From: Arachidicoccus sp.
Lineage (GTDB): Bacteria > Bacteroidota > Bacteroidia > Chitinophagales > Chitinophagaceae
DNA: 64,000 nucleotides
NCBI GenBank assembly: GCA_028283605.1
Contig: JAPWKH010000034.1
Coordinates: forward strand, 1 to 64,000
Reading direction: 5' to 3'
The translations under genes were made by a program, and so were the position numbers. Each line of letters starts with the position of its first letter. The first letter of the stretch is position 1. Shown here in pieces: positions 53,627-62,583 of the stretch. The notes under the pieces are model-generated. The model saw nothing but the letters and a program-made list of their open reading frames with translations, was not told the origin of the DNA and searched no databases.

Positions 53627-54412
53627 ATGATAAAGATATTTAAATATAACAGCATTTTATTATTAGGATTACTCCTATTTATCTCATGCCATAAAGATGA
53701 ACCATCTACATACTCAGGTTCCGAGTATCTTGAGTTTGATTACACTAGCGATATACAGCAGGTTACTTCTGCCTATTCCACTTTTTATTATAAAGACTCT
53801 ACGGTAAAGTATGATACGGTTTATTTTGCCGTGCATGCATTGGGCGTTGTCCCAACAAAAACTAGCTATATAAAGTTTAAAGCCTATAAGGACACATCGG
53901 CTTCGCCGGCATATCCGGATGCTGTTGCTGGTGTACACTATATACCTTTTGATGATGCCAATATGATGGCACAAATGAAAATGGAGGCTGGTGAGGTAAG
54001 TGCAAGTGTCCCCGTAATATTGAAGCGGGACAAATCATTGAAAGACTCGGTGTACCAACTTCTTTTCACGATTGACTACTCAGATGATTTTTTGCCGGGA
54101 AATGCAAAGCATATACTTGGAGCCGTGTACATTTCCGATAAATTAAGTCAACCCTCCAATTGGACATCATCTTTTTTCTTGGGAACTTATGGACCGGTTA
54201 AACATCAGTTTATTATTGAACAATCAGGAGAGCGCTGGGACGCGGCATTTATCAGTACTCTTACAGGAAACACAAGTTTACAATCATATTATCTTTTCAA
54301 ATTTACACAAGCGTTAAAAACTGTAAATGCGGAACGTATAGCAGAAGGTCTTACGGAATTGAGGGAAGATCCTTCCTCACCTAGTTCTGCTGTTACATTC
54401 CCTTCTCTTTAA
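53627..54412 (+). CDS. DUF4843 lipoprotein
   Basis: A 261-residue lipoprotein (lipobox FISC, Cys21) of the DUF4843 family, normally found third in SusC/SusD operons of this class. Ig-like strands appear in YDTVYFAVHALGVVPTKTSY and VPVILKRDKSLKDSVYQLLF. It is probably surface-exposed and helps ligand capture; no activity is known. 42 bases separate it from susD. Confidence 0.85.
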   Translation: MIKIFKYNSILLLGLLLFISCHKDEPSTYSGSEYLEFDYTSDIQQVTSAYSTFYYKDSTVKYDTVYFAVHALGVVPTKTSYIKFKAYKDTSASPAYPDAVAGVHYIPFDDANMMAQMKMEAGEVSASVPVILKRDKSLKDSVYQLLFTIDYSDDFLPGNAKHILGAVYISDKLSQPSNWTSSFFLGTYGPVKHQFIIEQSGERWDAAFISTLTGNTSLQSYYLFKFTQALKTVNAERIAEGLTELREDPSSPSSAVTFPSL

Positions 54413-54430
54413 ATATATAAAACATTAAAG

Positions 54431-56026
54431 ATGTCAAACTTAAAATACATATATATATTCTTCATAGCTTGTTTAATCATGGTGTATTCCAGTTGTAAGA
54501 AAAATGATTATTCAATCAATGAATTGCCAGACATTACTATTACTGCGGATGCGGCTACCGAACATAGTATAGGCGATACCGTTAGAATTAGCCCGGAAAT
54601 TAGCTATGGTGGACAATCAGCAGAATTTACCTATAAATGGTATAAAGTAGTAACGCTACCTAGCTATGCTCAAGTATTGGTACAACTTTCGACAGATAAT
54701 GATTTTGTTGCAGTTATGGATAGTTTAGGAACATATGAAGTGAGAGAAGAAGTGACAAATGTAAGCACTGGCATAACAGCTGCTATTACGTTAAGTTGGA
54801 ATGTGGTAAGCCGTGCAGAACGTGGTTGGTACATCTTAAAAAGTACTTCAGATGGCAATACGGATATGGATGCTTTTCTTACGACAACTTCAGGAAATTT
54901 GAATTTGACTGATATCGTAACCGCTAAAAAAGGAAGCCCAATGACAGGAAATCCTGTTGGTATTGCATTTACCTCAGTATATTATGCTTTGGATACAGTG
55001 ACAAATAAATTTTCATATAACAATAGTTGTTTGATGCCTGTCAGCACTAAAGAGATTATGGCATATAGAATTAAAGATGAGAAAATACTGGCTAAGACAA
55101 ATCGTTTGTTTTACGAAGTGCCGGACTCAACCACCCGAAGTTTTGAAGGTTTGGCCTCCGATCCAAACTTGATGGTTTTGGTAAATCATGGTCGCTTGCA
55201 TGGAATGAATCCTATTTCCAACTGTTTTTTACCCGAGCGTTTAGGTGATTATTCACTTTCTCCTTATTTTACTTTGACACCTCATCTTACTTCTACTGAT
55301 GCAGGTTACATATTAGGTTTTGACCAGCAGAGTGAATCGTTTGTGATTGTTAGGTATAAGCAAACTGATTTGAGTTATTTCCCGGACGTATATTTAAATA
55401 GCTCCTCTGGGACACAATATAATATTTCATCCAATAATATGGGAGGAAAGTTGATTTTTCTGGAAAATACAGATGGTTCTCTAGATACGCTACTGACAAC
55501 AAATGGAAGAGCTTATGGTTTGTTGCGAAAAGACAATAGTAAGGATTTAGTATTACTTGGATTAAACCTTGCGGAATTAATACCCACTCGTTATAATGGC
55601 GCACATAGTCCGGTTCGTTACGCCGATACCATAACAGAAGCAAAACATTCAGACATAACTTCAGCAAGCCTTTATGCATTGAATAAAAATAACCCTATAC
55701 TATATTATACCAATGATAATCAAATAGGCGCATATAATATAGAAAGCAAAAGTAGCCAAAACATATATAGTTTTCCTTCGGGCGAGACGATAACTTATAT
55801 TAAGTTTATCGATTGTGAATACGACACACCTACGACTAACAATTTTACACAATTGGTTGTAGCTACCTATAATAATGGTCATTACAAGGTGTATAGATTT
55901 ACTGTTTTGGGTAATACTTTGGTTCAGTCTGGTTCAGTAATGGAGGGCAATGGTAAAGTAAAATCATTGATCTATACAACTCCTAATACCACTTCCTTTT
56001 TTAATGCGATGTATCGGTATTATTGA
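54431..56026 (+). CDS. PKD-like family lipoprotein
   Basis: A 531-residue lipoprotein (lipobox YSSC, Cys22). Residues about 35-140 form a PKD/Ig-like domain (EISYGGQSAEFTYKWYKV; ITLSWNVVSRAERGWYILKS). The rest resembles a beta-propeller-like binding domain without catalytic motifs. Proteins of this type follow DUF4843 in the same operon in many Bacteroidota. It likely serves as a surface binding protein; the ligand is unknown. Confidence 0.8.
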   Translation: MSNLKYIYIFFIACLIMVYSSCKKNDYSINELPDITITADAATEHSIGDTVRISPEISYGGQSAEFTYKWYKVVTLPSYAQVLVQLSTDNDFVAVMDSLGTYEVREEVTNVSTGITAAITLSWNVVSRAERGWYILKSTSDGNTDMDAFLTTTSGNLNLTDIVTAKKGSPMTGNPVGIAFTSVYYALDTVTNKFSYNNSCLMPVSTKEIMAYRIKDEKILAKTNRLFYEVPDSTTRSFEGLASDPNLMVLVNHGRLHGMNPISNCFLPERLGDYSLSPYFTLTPHLTSTDAGYILGFDQQSESFVIVRYKQTDLSYFPDVYLNSSSGTQYNISSNNMGGKLIFLENTDGSLDTLLTTNGRAYGLLRKDNSKDLVLLGLNLAELIPTRYNGAHSPVRYADTITEAKHSDITSASLYALNKNNPILYYTNDNQIGAYNIESKSSQNIYSFPSGETITYIKFIDCEYDTPTTNNFTQLVVATYNNGHYKVYRFTVLGNTLVQSGSVMEGNGKVKSLIYTTPNTTSFFNAMYRYY

Positions 56027-56097
56027 TCATTATATTAAAATTATAAACAAAAATTAGGCATTTCAATTATTATTAAATTATAAAATAAGGCAATTAG

Positions 56098-57219
56098 ATG
56101 AAGAAGAATTTATTATTGGTATTGGCGGCATTTCCGATTGGTGTATATGCGCAACAGCATTTTAAAATTGTTGGGAAATTGCATAAGGTGCAATATCCGG
56201 CTCATGCTTATGTATATTATCAGCAAAATGGAGCTTTACGTTTTGATTCTACCACTGTTAAGGATGATATGTTTACTTTGGAAGGAAATGTTTCAGAACC
56301 AATGAAAGCATTCGTTTTGCTTTTCCAACGAGGGTTAACAAGCAAACAAATTGCAGGTCCCGATCAAGTGGGTGTTTATTTGGAAGATGGAACAATCTAT
56401 ATTAATTCTGCCGACACATTAACACATGCAACTGTAAGTGGAACTAAGCTGAATGAAGATCAGCAAACTTTAATAAATACGCTGGCTCCCTTTAAGAAAA
56501 AAGAAACTGATTTGAATAATACATACAAATCAGCGGAAGGAGATAGCGATTTGCAACTTACAACTAAAAAGCAATACGAATCTTTACTGGAAGAGAAGGA
56601 AAAGACAGAAATTTCGTTTATTAAAAGTCATAATACTTCGTTGGTAAGTTTAAATTTAATTCGTCAGGCTTTTGATCCAATTAATAACCAAAATAAGGCG
56701 CAAGAATTAATAAAATCGCTCAGTAAAGATTTACAGGAACATCCTGCAGCAAAAAGATATTTTGAGACTGCACAGAAGGCTCAAGCGGTAAATGTCGGAG
56801 CAATAGCGCCTGATTTCTCCATGAAAAACACAAAAGAAGAGATGGTATCTTTATCTTCATTTAAAGGAAAATATGTATTGCTTGATTTTTGGGCGAGCTG
56901 GTGCGGGCCATGCCGTGCAGAAAACCCAAACGTTATCAATGCTTACAATGCATATAAGGAAGATAATTTTACTGTGTTAGGTGTATCATTGGATGGAGGC
57001 ACTAATGGACGCGAAAATTGGTTAGGCGCCATACAAAAAGATGGCTTGCCTTATGAACAACTTTCAGATTTACAGGGGAATAATAATGCTGCAGCACGTC
57101 TTTATATGGTTACAGAAATTCCAACCAATTTCTTGATAGATCCAAATGGAAAGATTATTGCCAAAAATTTAAGAGGCACATCATTAATGGATAAATTGAA
57201 AGAAATACTTTCTAAATAA
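56098..57219 (+). CDS. TlpA-like thiol:disulfide protein with DUF4369 (CGPC)
   Basis: A 373-residue exported protein: signal peptide (1-18, ending VYA), an N-terminal DUF4369 domain (about 22-120), a helical linker, and a thioredoxin/AhpC-TSA domain with WASWCGPC (Cys269/Cys272) and the cis-Pro region EIPTNFLIDPNGKII. It should reduce or isomerise disulfides in the periplasm, perhaps of the operon's receptors or of the imported ligand. It is 71 bases from the previous gene and has a tandem paralogue downstream. Confidence 0.88.
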   Translation: MKKNLLLVLAAFPIGVYAQQHFKIVGKLHKVQYPAHAYVYYQQNGALRFDSTTVKDDMFTLEGNVSEPMKAFVLLFQRGLTSKQIAGPDQVGVYLEDGTIYINSADTLTHATVSGTKLNEDQQTLINTLAPFKKKETDLNNTYKSAEGDSDLQLTTKKQYESLLEEKEKTEISFIKSHNTSLVSLNLIRQAFDPINNQNKAQELIKSLSKDLQEHPAAKRYFETAQKAQAVNVGAIAPDFSMKNTKEEMVSLSSFKGKYVLLDFWASWCGPCRAENPNVINAYNAYKEDNFTVLGVSLDGGTNGRENWLGAIQKDGLPYEQLSDLQGNNNAAARLYMVTEIPTNFLIDPNGKIIAKNLRGTSLMDKLKEILSK

Positions 57220-57284
57220 ATCATTCTAAAAAATAAATTGAACGTGTGGTTAAGTAAAATCGCACATTACAAAAATCAGTGATA

Positions 57285-58406
57285 ATGAAGAAATATATAT
57301 TGTTCATTTGTTTATTTATTTCAGTTATTGGATTCTCTCAGGTAAAATATACCATCAAGGGTTCTATGAAAAATATCAATGGCGCTGCAGCCTGTGTGTA
57401 CTATAAGATAGACGGTAAAGATTTCCTTGATACGGCAACCATTATCAATGGCAAATTTGTAATCCAAGGTACAGTTCCTTACGAATTAAAAGCAACCATA
57501 TTTGTTCGTCCAATCAAATACAGTTTTATTGAACAGCCCAACCGCTCAGATCAGATTGATGTATATTTGGAAAGTGGTATCATTACAATCAACTCTACAG
57601 ATTCCCTAAAGTATGCAACGATTGGAGGTACTCCATTAAACAATAATTATCGCCAACTCGTTAAGTTATTAACACCTTTTAAAATAGAAGAAGAAGCCTT
57701 GTATGTTGCAAAAAGGCGTGCGCAGGATATTCCGGATGAAATGCCAAAGGTGATGGCTGCCTACCAGGAAATGGCAAACAGGCAAAATCCCATTCAATTT
57801 CAGTTTATCAATACCCATTTAAATTCATTGGTTGCGTTGGATTTGCTTTCTGAAACCGTAGACCCCGCATTTCAACTTTCAACGGCTAAAACGTATTTCA
57901 ATAAATTTCCTAAACGTTTGCAAGAATCTCCTACAGGAAAGACCTATTCCGGTCTTTTTAATGTTGCCGTCGGTTGTCAGGCCCCGGACTTTTCTTCCAA
58001 AAATATGGATGGTAAACAAGTTTCACTATCTTCCTATAAAGGCAAATATGTACTGCTCGATTTTTGGGCGAGTTGGTGTATGCCATGCAGAGCAGATAAT
58101 CCATATATTAAAAAGATATACGAAAAATTTAAGGATAAAAATTTTGCTATATTAGGATACTCTCTAGACTACGGACCTCAAGGAAAAAAGTACTGGCAAA
58201 AAGCTATAACTATGGATAGCGTTACATGGGACCAGGCTTCTGACTTGGAAGGCTTTCAAAGTGTTCCGAGTAAATTGTACAGTATCACTGCCGTGCCTAC
58301 TAATTTTTTGATTGATCCGTCAGGAAAGATTATTGCAAAAAACCTACACAGGGAAGCGCTAGAAAACAAATTGTCCGCTTTATTAAAAGCGCATTTCAAA
58401 CAATAA
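57285..58406 (+). CDS. TlpA-like thiol:disulfide protein with DUF4369 (CMPC)
   Basis: A 373-residue paralogue of the preceding protein: signal peptide (1-18, ending GFSQ), DUF4369 domain, helical linker, thioredoxin fold with WASWCMPC (Cys265/Cys268) and AVPTNFLIDPSGKII. The X-X pair of the active site is Met-Pro instead of Gly-Pro, which would change the redox potential. ATG 57285 is preferred to a GTG two codons earlier. Last gene of the SusC/D locus. Confidence 0.87.
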   Translation: MKKYILFICLFISVIGFSQVKYTIKGSMKNINGAAACVYYKIDGKDFLDTATIINGKFVIQGTVPYELKATIFVRPIKYSFIEQPNRSDQIDVYLESGIITINSTDSLKYATIGGTPLNNNYRQLVKLLTPFKIEEEALYVAKRRAQDIPDEMPKVMAAYQEMANRQNPIQFQFINTHLNSLVALDLLSETVDPAFQLSTAKTYFNKFPKRLQESPTGKTYSGLFNVAVGCQAPDFSSKNMDGKQVSLSSYKGKYVLLDFWASWCMPCRADNPYIKKIYEKFKDKNFAILGYSLDYGPQGKKYWQKAITMDSVTWDQASDLEGFQSVPSKLYSITAVPTNFLIDPSGKIIAKNLHREALENKLSALLKAHFKQ

Positions 58407-59190
58407 ATTACAATGCATTTCAATGCCTCAAGTTGATAAAATCCATTAAAGCAACTTTCTCGTCCTGAAATAGCTTTACACAAACAAATTTCAGATGACG
58501 ACACAAAATAGAAAAATCAATGCCGATGGGCTTTTGAAGCGTAAGTCCTGGCAACGTTTGAAAAAAATCTGCCAAAAACAAGGTTATACGAGACGTAACT
58601 GTGGGTCATATGGGTTATTGCGAAACCAATATTTTGCCTTTACCCAATTAATTTTCGGAAGAAAAGTAAATAAATTATTGTAAGATATTTTCGATAGATA
58701 GTTTAGTAGTTGTTTAAATTGACACCCGAAATATTGAATAACAAAATCAGTTGGATTATTGCCTTTGCTGATGATAATATTTTTTAAGAAGAAACAGAAT
58801 ACATCTTTATTCTTAGGTGAGGGGTACCAGAAATGCCAGTTCTTTATCCGGTTCCGTTGAGTGTTCAATACCACAGTGGAATAGATGGAAATGATTTGTT
58901 TTGTATCCTTGATTGGAAGTTCGCTCTTTAAGTAGGCTGATTAATAAGCACAAAAAAGACTTGCAGATATAGCTTATTCATTGCTATACTTGCAAGTCCC
59001 TCTATATCTTGTAAAAAAGTGATTCTAAATAACTCCAACTTGGGGCACAAGGCAGAAAATGCCCGAATTTCAGAAGGCTGCTCAATATTGAACAATTCTT
59101 TTTCTTTCATTTTTAGTAAGGTGTGCTCAAATACCGGATGGATTCCAGATGTTCTAAACGATAGTTAAAAGACGACATTCTTATTTTCCC
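58407..59190. other. 784-bp region without a recognisable gene
   Basis: Only short open frames occur here. The longest is on the minus strand, 58584-58874 (96 codons, containing WHFWYPSPKNKDVFC), open 15 codons further upstream if no start is demanded. A 60-codon minus frame lies at 58928-59110 (MKEKELFNIEQPSEIRAFSA). I recognise neither. They may be pieces of one decayed minus-strand gene interrupted by a stop near 58930. The region also contains the terminator hairpin at 58952-58998. Confidence 0.4.
58952..58998 (-). terminator. Strong minus-strand terminator hairpin
   Basis: GACTTGCAGATATAGC (58958-58973) and GCTATACTTGCAAGTC (58983-58998) pair over 16 bases with two mismatches and a 9-base loop. 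On the minus strand it is followed at once by six T (58957-58952). No recognised gene lies upstream of it on that strand. Confidence 0.7.
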
Positions 59191-59198
59191 TAAATTCG
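59191..59198 (+). promoter_or_regulatory. comB -7-like box, four bases before ATG
   Basis: TAAATTCG, a TTCG variant of the -7 consensus, ends at 59198 and CCGC leads to the ATG at 59203. The spacing matches bioB, the MBL gene and pyrD. Confidence 0.5.
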
Positions 59199-59202
59199 CC
59201 GC

Positions 59203-59931
59203 ATGGAAAAACCTCAGTTGCATACGATACTCACTCCTAAGTTGCTGGATTTATATGATGCAGAAAACAGCATTGTTGTCATCATCGATGTATTTCGCGC
59301 TACTTCTACCATTGCTACAGCATTGTATAATGGCGCTAAAGAAATTTATCCTGTCGCCGATGTGCAGGAATGTATTCTATTAGGGAAAAATTTAAATGCC
59401 ATTACGGCGGGAGAGAGAGATGGAAAAGTAATTGAAGGACTGCAATTTGGAAATTCGCCAACTGAATATTCCCAGGATGTAATAGAAAATAAAATATTAG
59501 TCATTACCACAACCAACGGCACTAAAATGCTTCAAATGGCTTTAGACCAAAATGCCGATTCAATTATTACAGGTTCATTTCCAAATCTTGGAGCAGTATG
59601 CGAGTATCTTATCAGTCAAAATAAAAATGTATTGCTTGGCTGTTCGGGATGGAAAGACAGGTTCAATCTGGAAGATGTTTTATTTGCCGGTGCAGTTGTC
59701 AGTAAGGTTTCTGAGCATTTTACTATCCATTGCGATAGCAGCCTAATGGCAAAAGAATTGTATGAACTTCACCAAAAAGATATAAAACAATTCATCCGTA
59801 AAACAACACATTGGCATAGGTTGGAAGCGTATGGATTGGAAAAAGACCTTGAATATTGCGTTACGGAAAATGCAGCCAATGTACTTCCGTTGTATAATAA
59901 AGAGAAAAGAGCATTGCTAATTCATCGGTAA
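59203..59931 (+). CDS. comB: 2-phosphosulfolactate phosphatase family protein
   Basis: A 242-residue ComB-family Mg-dependent phosphatase. Signature stretches are VVIIDVFRATSTIATAL, AGERDGKVIEGLQFGNSP and ITTTNGTKMLQ. In methanogens ComB serves coenzyme M synthesis; in bacteria without that pathway it is assigned to sulfolactate metabolism or an unknown phosphatase role. It is monocistronic. No other sulfolactate gene is in the window. Confidence 0.88.
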   Translation: MEKPQLHTILTPKLLDLYDAENSIVVIIDVFRATSTIATALYNGAKEIYPVADVQECILLGKNLNAITAGERDGKVIEGLQFGNSPTEYSQDVIENKILVITTTNGTKMLQMALDQNADSIITGSFPNLGAVCEYLISQNKNVLLGCSGWKDRFNLEDVLFAGAVVSKVSEHFTIHCDSSLMAKELYELHQKDIKQFIRKTTHWHRLEAYGLEKDLEYCVTENAANVLPLYNKEKRALLIHR

Positions 59932-59998
59932 AGATGATTATTAACAAAGAATTTCAAAAGGATTTTCAAACTTTACGAAAATTATATTACCGGTATTC

Positions 59999-61870
59999 AT
60001 GAAACAAAAAACCTGCTTAATCGTAATATTTATTTCATTTGTTTCGCTTCTTAATGCGCAGTCTTTAACGCTTTCAGTATCTTCCAAAACAATCGGCTCC
60101 AAAGATGCGCTACAAGTAACTTATTCTTTTAAAAATGTAAACCTGCAGCAAGCGCCTGATATTTCTTTTGAAGGATGGACAGTGGAAGAAGGGCCGGATG
60201 TATCGCATAGTTATCAGAATATAAACGGACAGTCTTCTACTTCGCTTGATTTAACTTACGTTCTTATACCAACACATACAGGCACGCTGGTTGTTCCCGG
60301 AATTTCAGTATCGGTTTCCGGTAAAAAAATCAGCTGTAATCCGGCTGCTGTAAATGTTTCTTCCAAAGCACATTTACAAAATGATAATAATGATCAATCG
60401 GGAAATAATCCTTATCAGCAAATACAGCAAATGCAGCAACAAATGCAACAGCAAATGTCTGCGATTTTTGGTAATATGGATGATAATATGCCGCAACCCG
60501 ATCTCACAGGAATCATTGTAAAGCCGGGGCAAAGTTTGGAAGATGCTGCAAGAGGCAAAGTATTTATAAAAGTAATACCATCAAAAACTACATGCTATTT
60601 AGGCGAGCCTATATCGGTAAATTATGAAATATACAGCAATGTAAATTGCACGGCAAATCCTGTCCATATACCGAGTTTCGGCAGTTTCAGCGTTACGGAT
60701 ATTAACCAGAACAATGCCGTATACAGCGTAAATGTAGATGGTAAAAATTACCGTGCGCAAACTATCCGCAAAGCGCAATTAACCGCATTAAAAACGGGAG
60801 ATCTCAGATTAGATTCCGCAGTACTGAGTTGCAGAATAAATTATACAGAAGCAACTGATCCGGGCAATGTAAAAACAGGAAACATTACAATCAAAAGTAA
60901 TCTCGCTATTATTCATGTATTGCCTTTACCGGATAAAAACAAACCCGCAGATTTTAGTGGCGCGGTAGGTTCTTTTGCCATTTCGGCTTCGCCGGAAAAA
61001 ATAAATTTACCGGCTGAAGAAAACAATACGCTACATATTCAGATTACGGGAACAGGAACGCTTGATAATGTATCGCAGCCTCAAATAAATTTTCCGGAAA
61101 TCATTCAGGCTTTCGATGCCAAAGACAGTCAAAGCATTGATAAATCTACATTTCCAATGCCTGTAACGCGCGTATTTGATATTCCTTTTATAGGCAATGA
61201 GAAAGGAAACGCAATTATTCCGCCTATAAAATTCACTTATTTCGATACGAAAAAAAATGATTACCAAACCATTTCCACAGATAGTATAAAAATTGTTTTT
61301 ACTACTCCTTTGCATCATGATTATAAATCCGATAAAGAAATTATTAATGATGAAGGAAATAAGAAATATTTGTGGATACTTGCAATAGTGGTCATAGTAG
61401 CGCTTCTTTATTATTTTATTAAAGAAAAATTTTCAAAAAATACAACAACCGATTCGGAATCACTTGTTCAGCCGGTAAAAATAGATGAGCCGATACCGAC
61501 AGAAAATATTGCTATAATTCCGGAGGAAATTAATAACAAAGAAGCTTTGTTGCAAGATAAAAAAGATAAGCTGAGCGAAGCATTCAGTCATTTAGAAAGC
61601 GAAACGGACAGCCACCAGTTTTTTGTATTGGCAAAGGCGCTGTTGATTCAATATTTGCAGGATAAACTTGATAGCAATAGTATCGATGAAAATGAATTAT
61701 TGCATGAGGTCCAAATAAAATATCCTGAAGAATACAACGGTTTGATGAATTTATTTACGCGTTGCAATAAAGCATTGTATTTACCGATAGTTTCTGCAAC
61801 GGAACATGACGAAATATTAAAAAGAATAAAAATACTTGTTCATTCATTTATTTATTCCGTAAACTTATAA
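59999..61870 (+). CDS. batD: BatD-family protein
   Basis: A 623-residue exported membrane protein: signal peptide (1-20, ending LLNAQ), tandem Ig-like domains (LSVSSKTIGSKDALQVTYSF; GEPISVNYEIYSNVNC), a Gln/Met-rich linker at about 138-155, one membrane helix near 456-475 (LWILAIVVIVALLYYFIK) and a cytoplasmic tail. BatD belongs to the Bacteroides aerotolerance operon, linked to oxidative stress and MoxR ATPases; batA/B/C are not here. Its last 19 bases overlap the response-regulator gene on the opposite strand. Confidence 0.85.
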   Translation: MKQKTCLIVIFISFVSLLNAQSLTLSVSSKTIGSKDALQVTYSFKNVNLQQAPDISFEGWTVEEGPDVSHSYQNINGQSSTSLDLTYVLIPTHTGTLVVPGISVSVSGKKISCNPAAVNVSSKAHLQNDNNDQSGNNPYQQIQQMQQQMQQQMSAIFGNMDDNMPQPDLTGIIVKPGQSLEDAARGKVFIKVIPSKTTCYLGEPISVNYEIYSNVNCTANPVHIPSFGSFSVTDINQNNAVYSVNVDGKNYRAQTIRKAQLTALKTGDLRLDSAVLSCRINYTEATDPGNVKTGNITIKSNLAIIHVLPLPDKNKPADFSGAVGSFAISASPEKINLPAEENNTLHIQITGTGTLDNVSQPQINFPEIIQAFDAKDSQSIDKSTFPMPVTRVFDIPFIGNEKGNAIIPPIKFTYFDTKKNDYQTISTDSIKIVFTTPLHHDYKSDKEIINDEGNKKYLWILAIVVIVALLYYFIKEKFSKNTTTDSESLVQPVKIDEPIPTENIAIIPEEINNKEALLQDKKDKLSEAFSHLESETDSHQFFVLAKALLIQYLQDKLDSNSIDENELLHEVQIKYPEEYNGLMNLFTRCNKALYLPIVSATEHDEILKRIKILVHSFIYSVNL

Positions 61871-62559
61871 CCAACGCCTCTTACTGAATGAAAATAGCGC
61901 GGGCTGCGTGAATCTTTTTCAAAATATTTTCGGAAGTTGAGAATAAAATTGTCGATAGTGCGTGTGGCGGGATAAACATTGTATCCCCATACTACCTGCA
62001 ATATTTTTTCGCGCGTTACTACTTCGTTTTTATTTTCTATCAGCAGTTTCAAAAGCATGGTTTCTTTTTTACTCAGATCAATTTTTTCATTTTGCCATGT
62101 AATGGCTTCCTGCGCATTAAACGTTATATGATTATCACCAAAAGAATAATCTTCTCCTATATTTTCGCGTACCTGAAGCTTTCTGTTTTTTAGAATTAAT
62201 TTTTCTACGCGCAGCATCAGTTCTTCCAGATCGAATGGTTTGGTAAGATAATCATCGGCGCCTTTTTTTAACCCGGAGATTTTGTCGGCCGTAGTATTTT
62301 TTGCACTTAACATCAATATCGGCGATTCTATATTTTGAATGCGTATGCGCTCTGTAGCGCTGATGCCGTCTAATTCCGGCAGCATAATATCCATAATAAT
62401 CAAATCGAAATATTCATTGTTTACTGCGTCAATAGCTTTGCTGCCGTCATACGCGGAAGTAACTGAATAGCCTTCCATTTCTAAATTCAGCTTTAATGCT
62501 TCATGCAAGTTTTCTTCATCTTCCACCAATAATATATTTCCAGAATTTTGTGTGTTCAT
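61852..62559 (-). CDS. OmpR-family response regulator
   Basis: A 235-residue two-component regulator. The receiver domain has the acidic pocket VEDEEN (12-17), phosphoacceptor D57 (LIIMDIMLPELDG) and the conserved Lys in MLSAKNT. The winged-helix output domain spans about 135-235, with REKILQVVWGYNVYPATRTI and SVRGVGYKF. It is 24 bases downstream of its sensor kinase. Convergent overlap with batD (61852-61870) may allow antisense interference. Confidence 0.94.
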   Translation of the reverse strand: MNTQNSGNILLVEDEENLHEALKLNLEMEGYSVTSAYDGSKAIDAVNNEYFDLIIMDIMLPELDGISATERIRIQNIESPILMLSAKNTTADKISGLKKGADDYLTKPFDLEELMLRVEKLILKNRKLQVRENIGEDYSFGDNHITFNAQEAITWQNEKIDLSKKETMLLKLLIENKNEVVTREKILQVVWGYNVYPATRTIDNFILNFRKYFEKDSRSPRYFHSVRGVGYKFTE

Positions 62560-62583
62560 CTTTTTAAAAGATTAAATGAATAA

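Noticed and set aside
58495-58683. 62-codon + strand ORF after the TlpA-like gene
   Set aside because: No family resemblance, and it is antisense to longer minus-strand frames; not supported as a gene.
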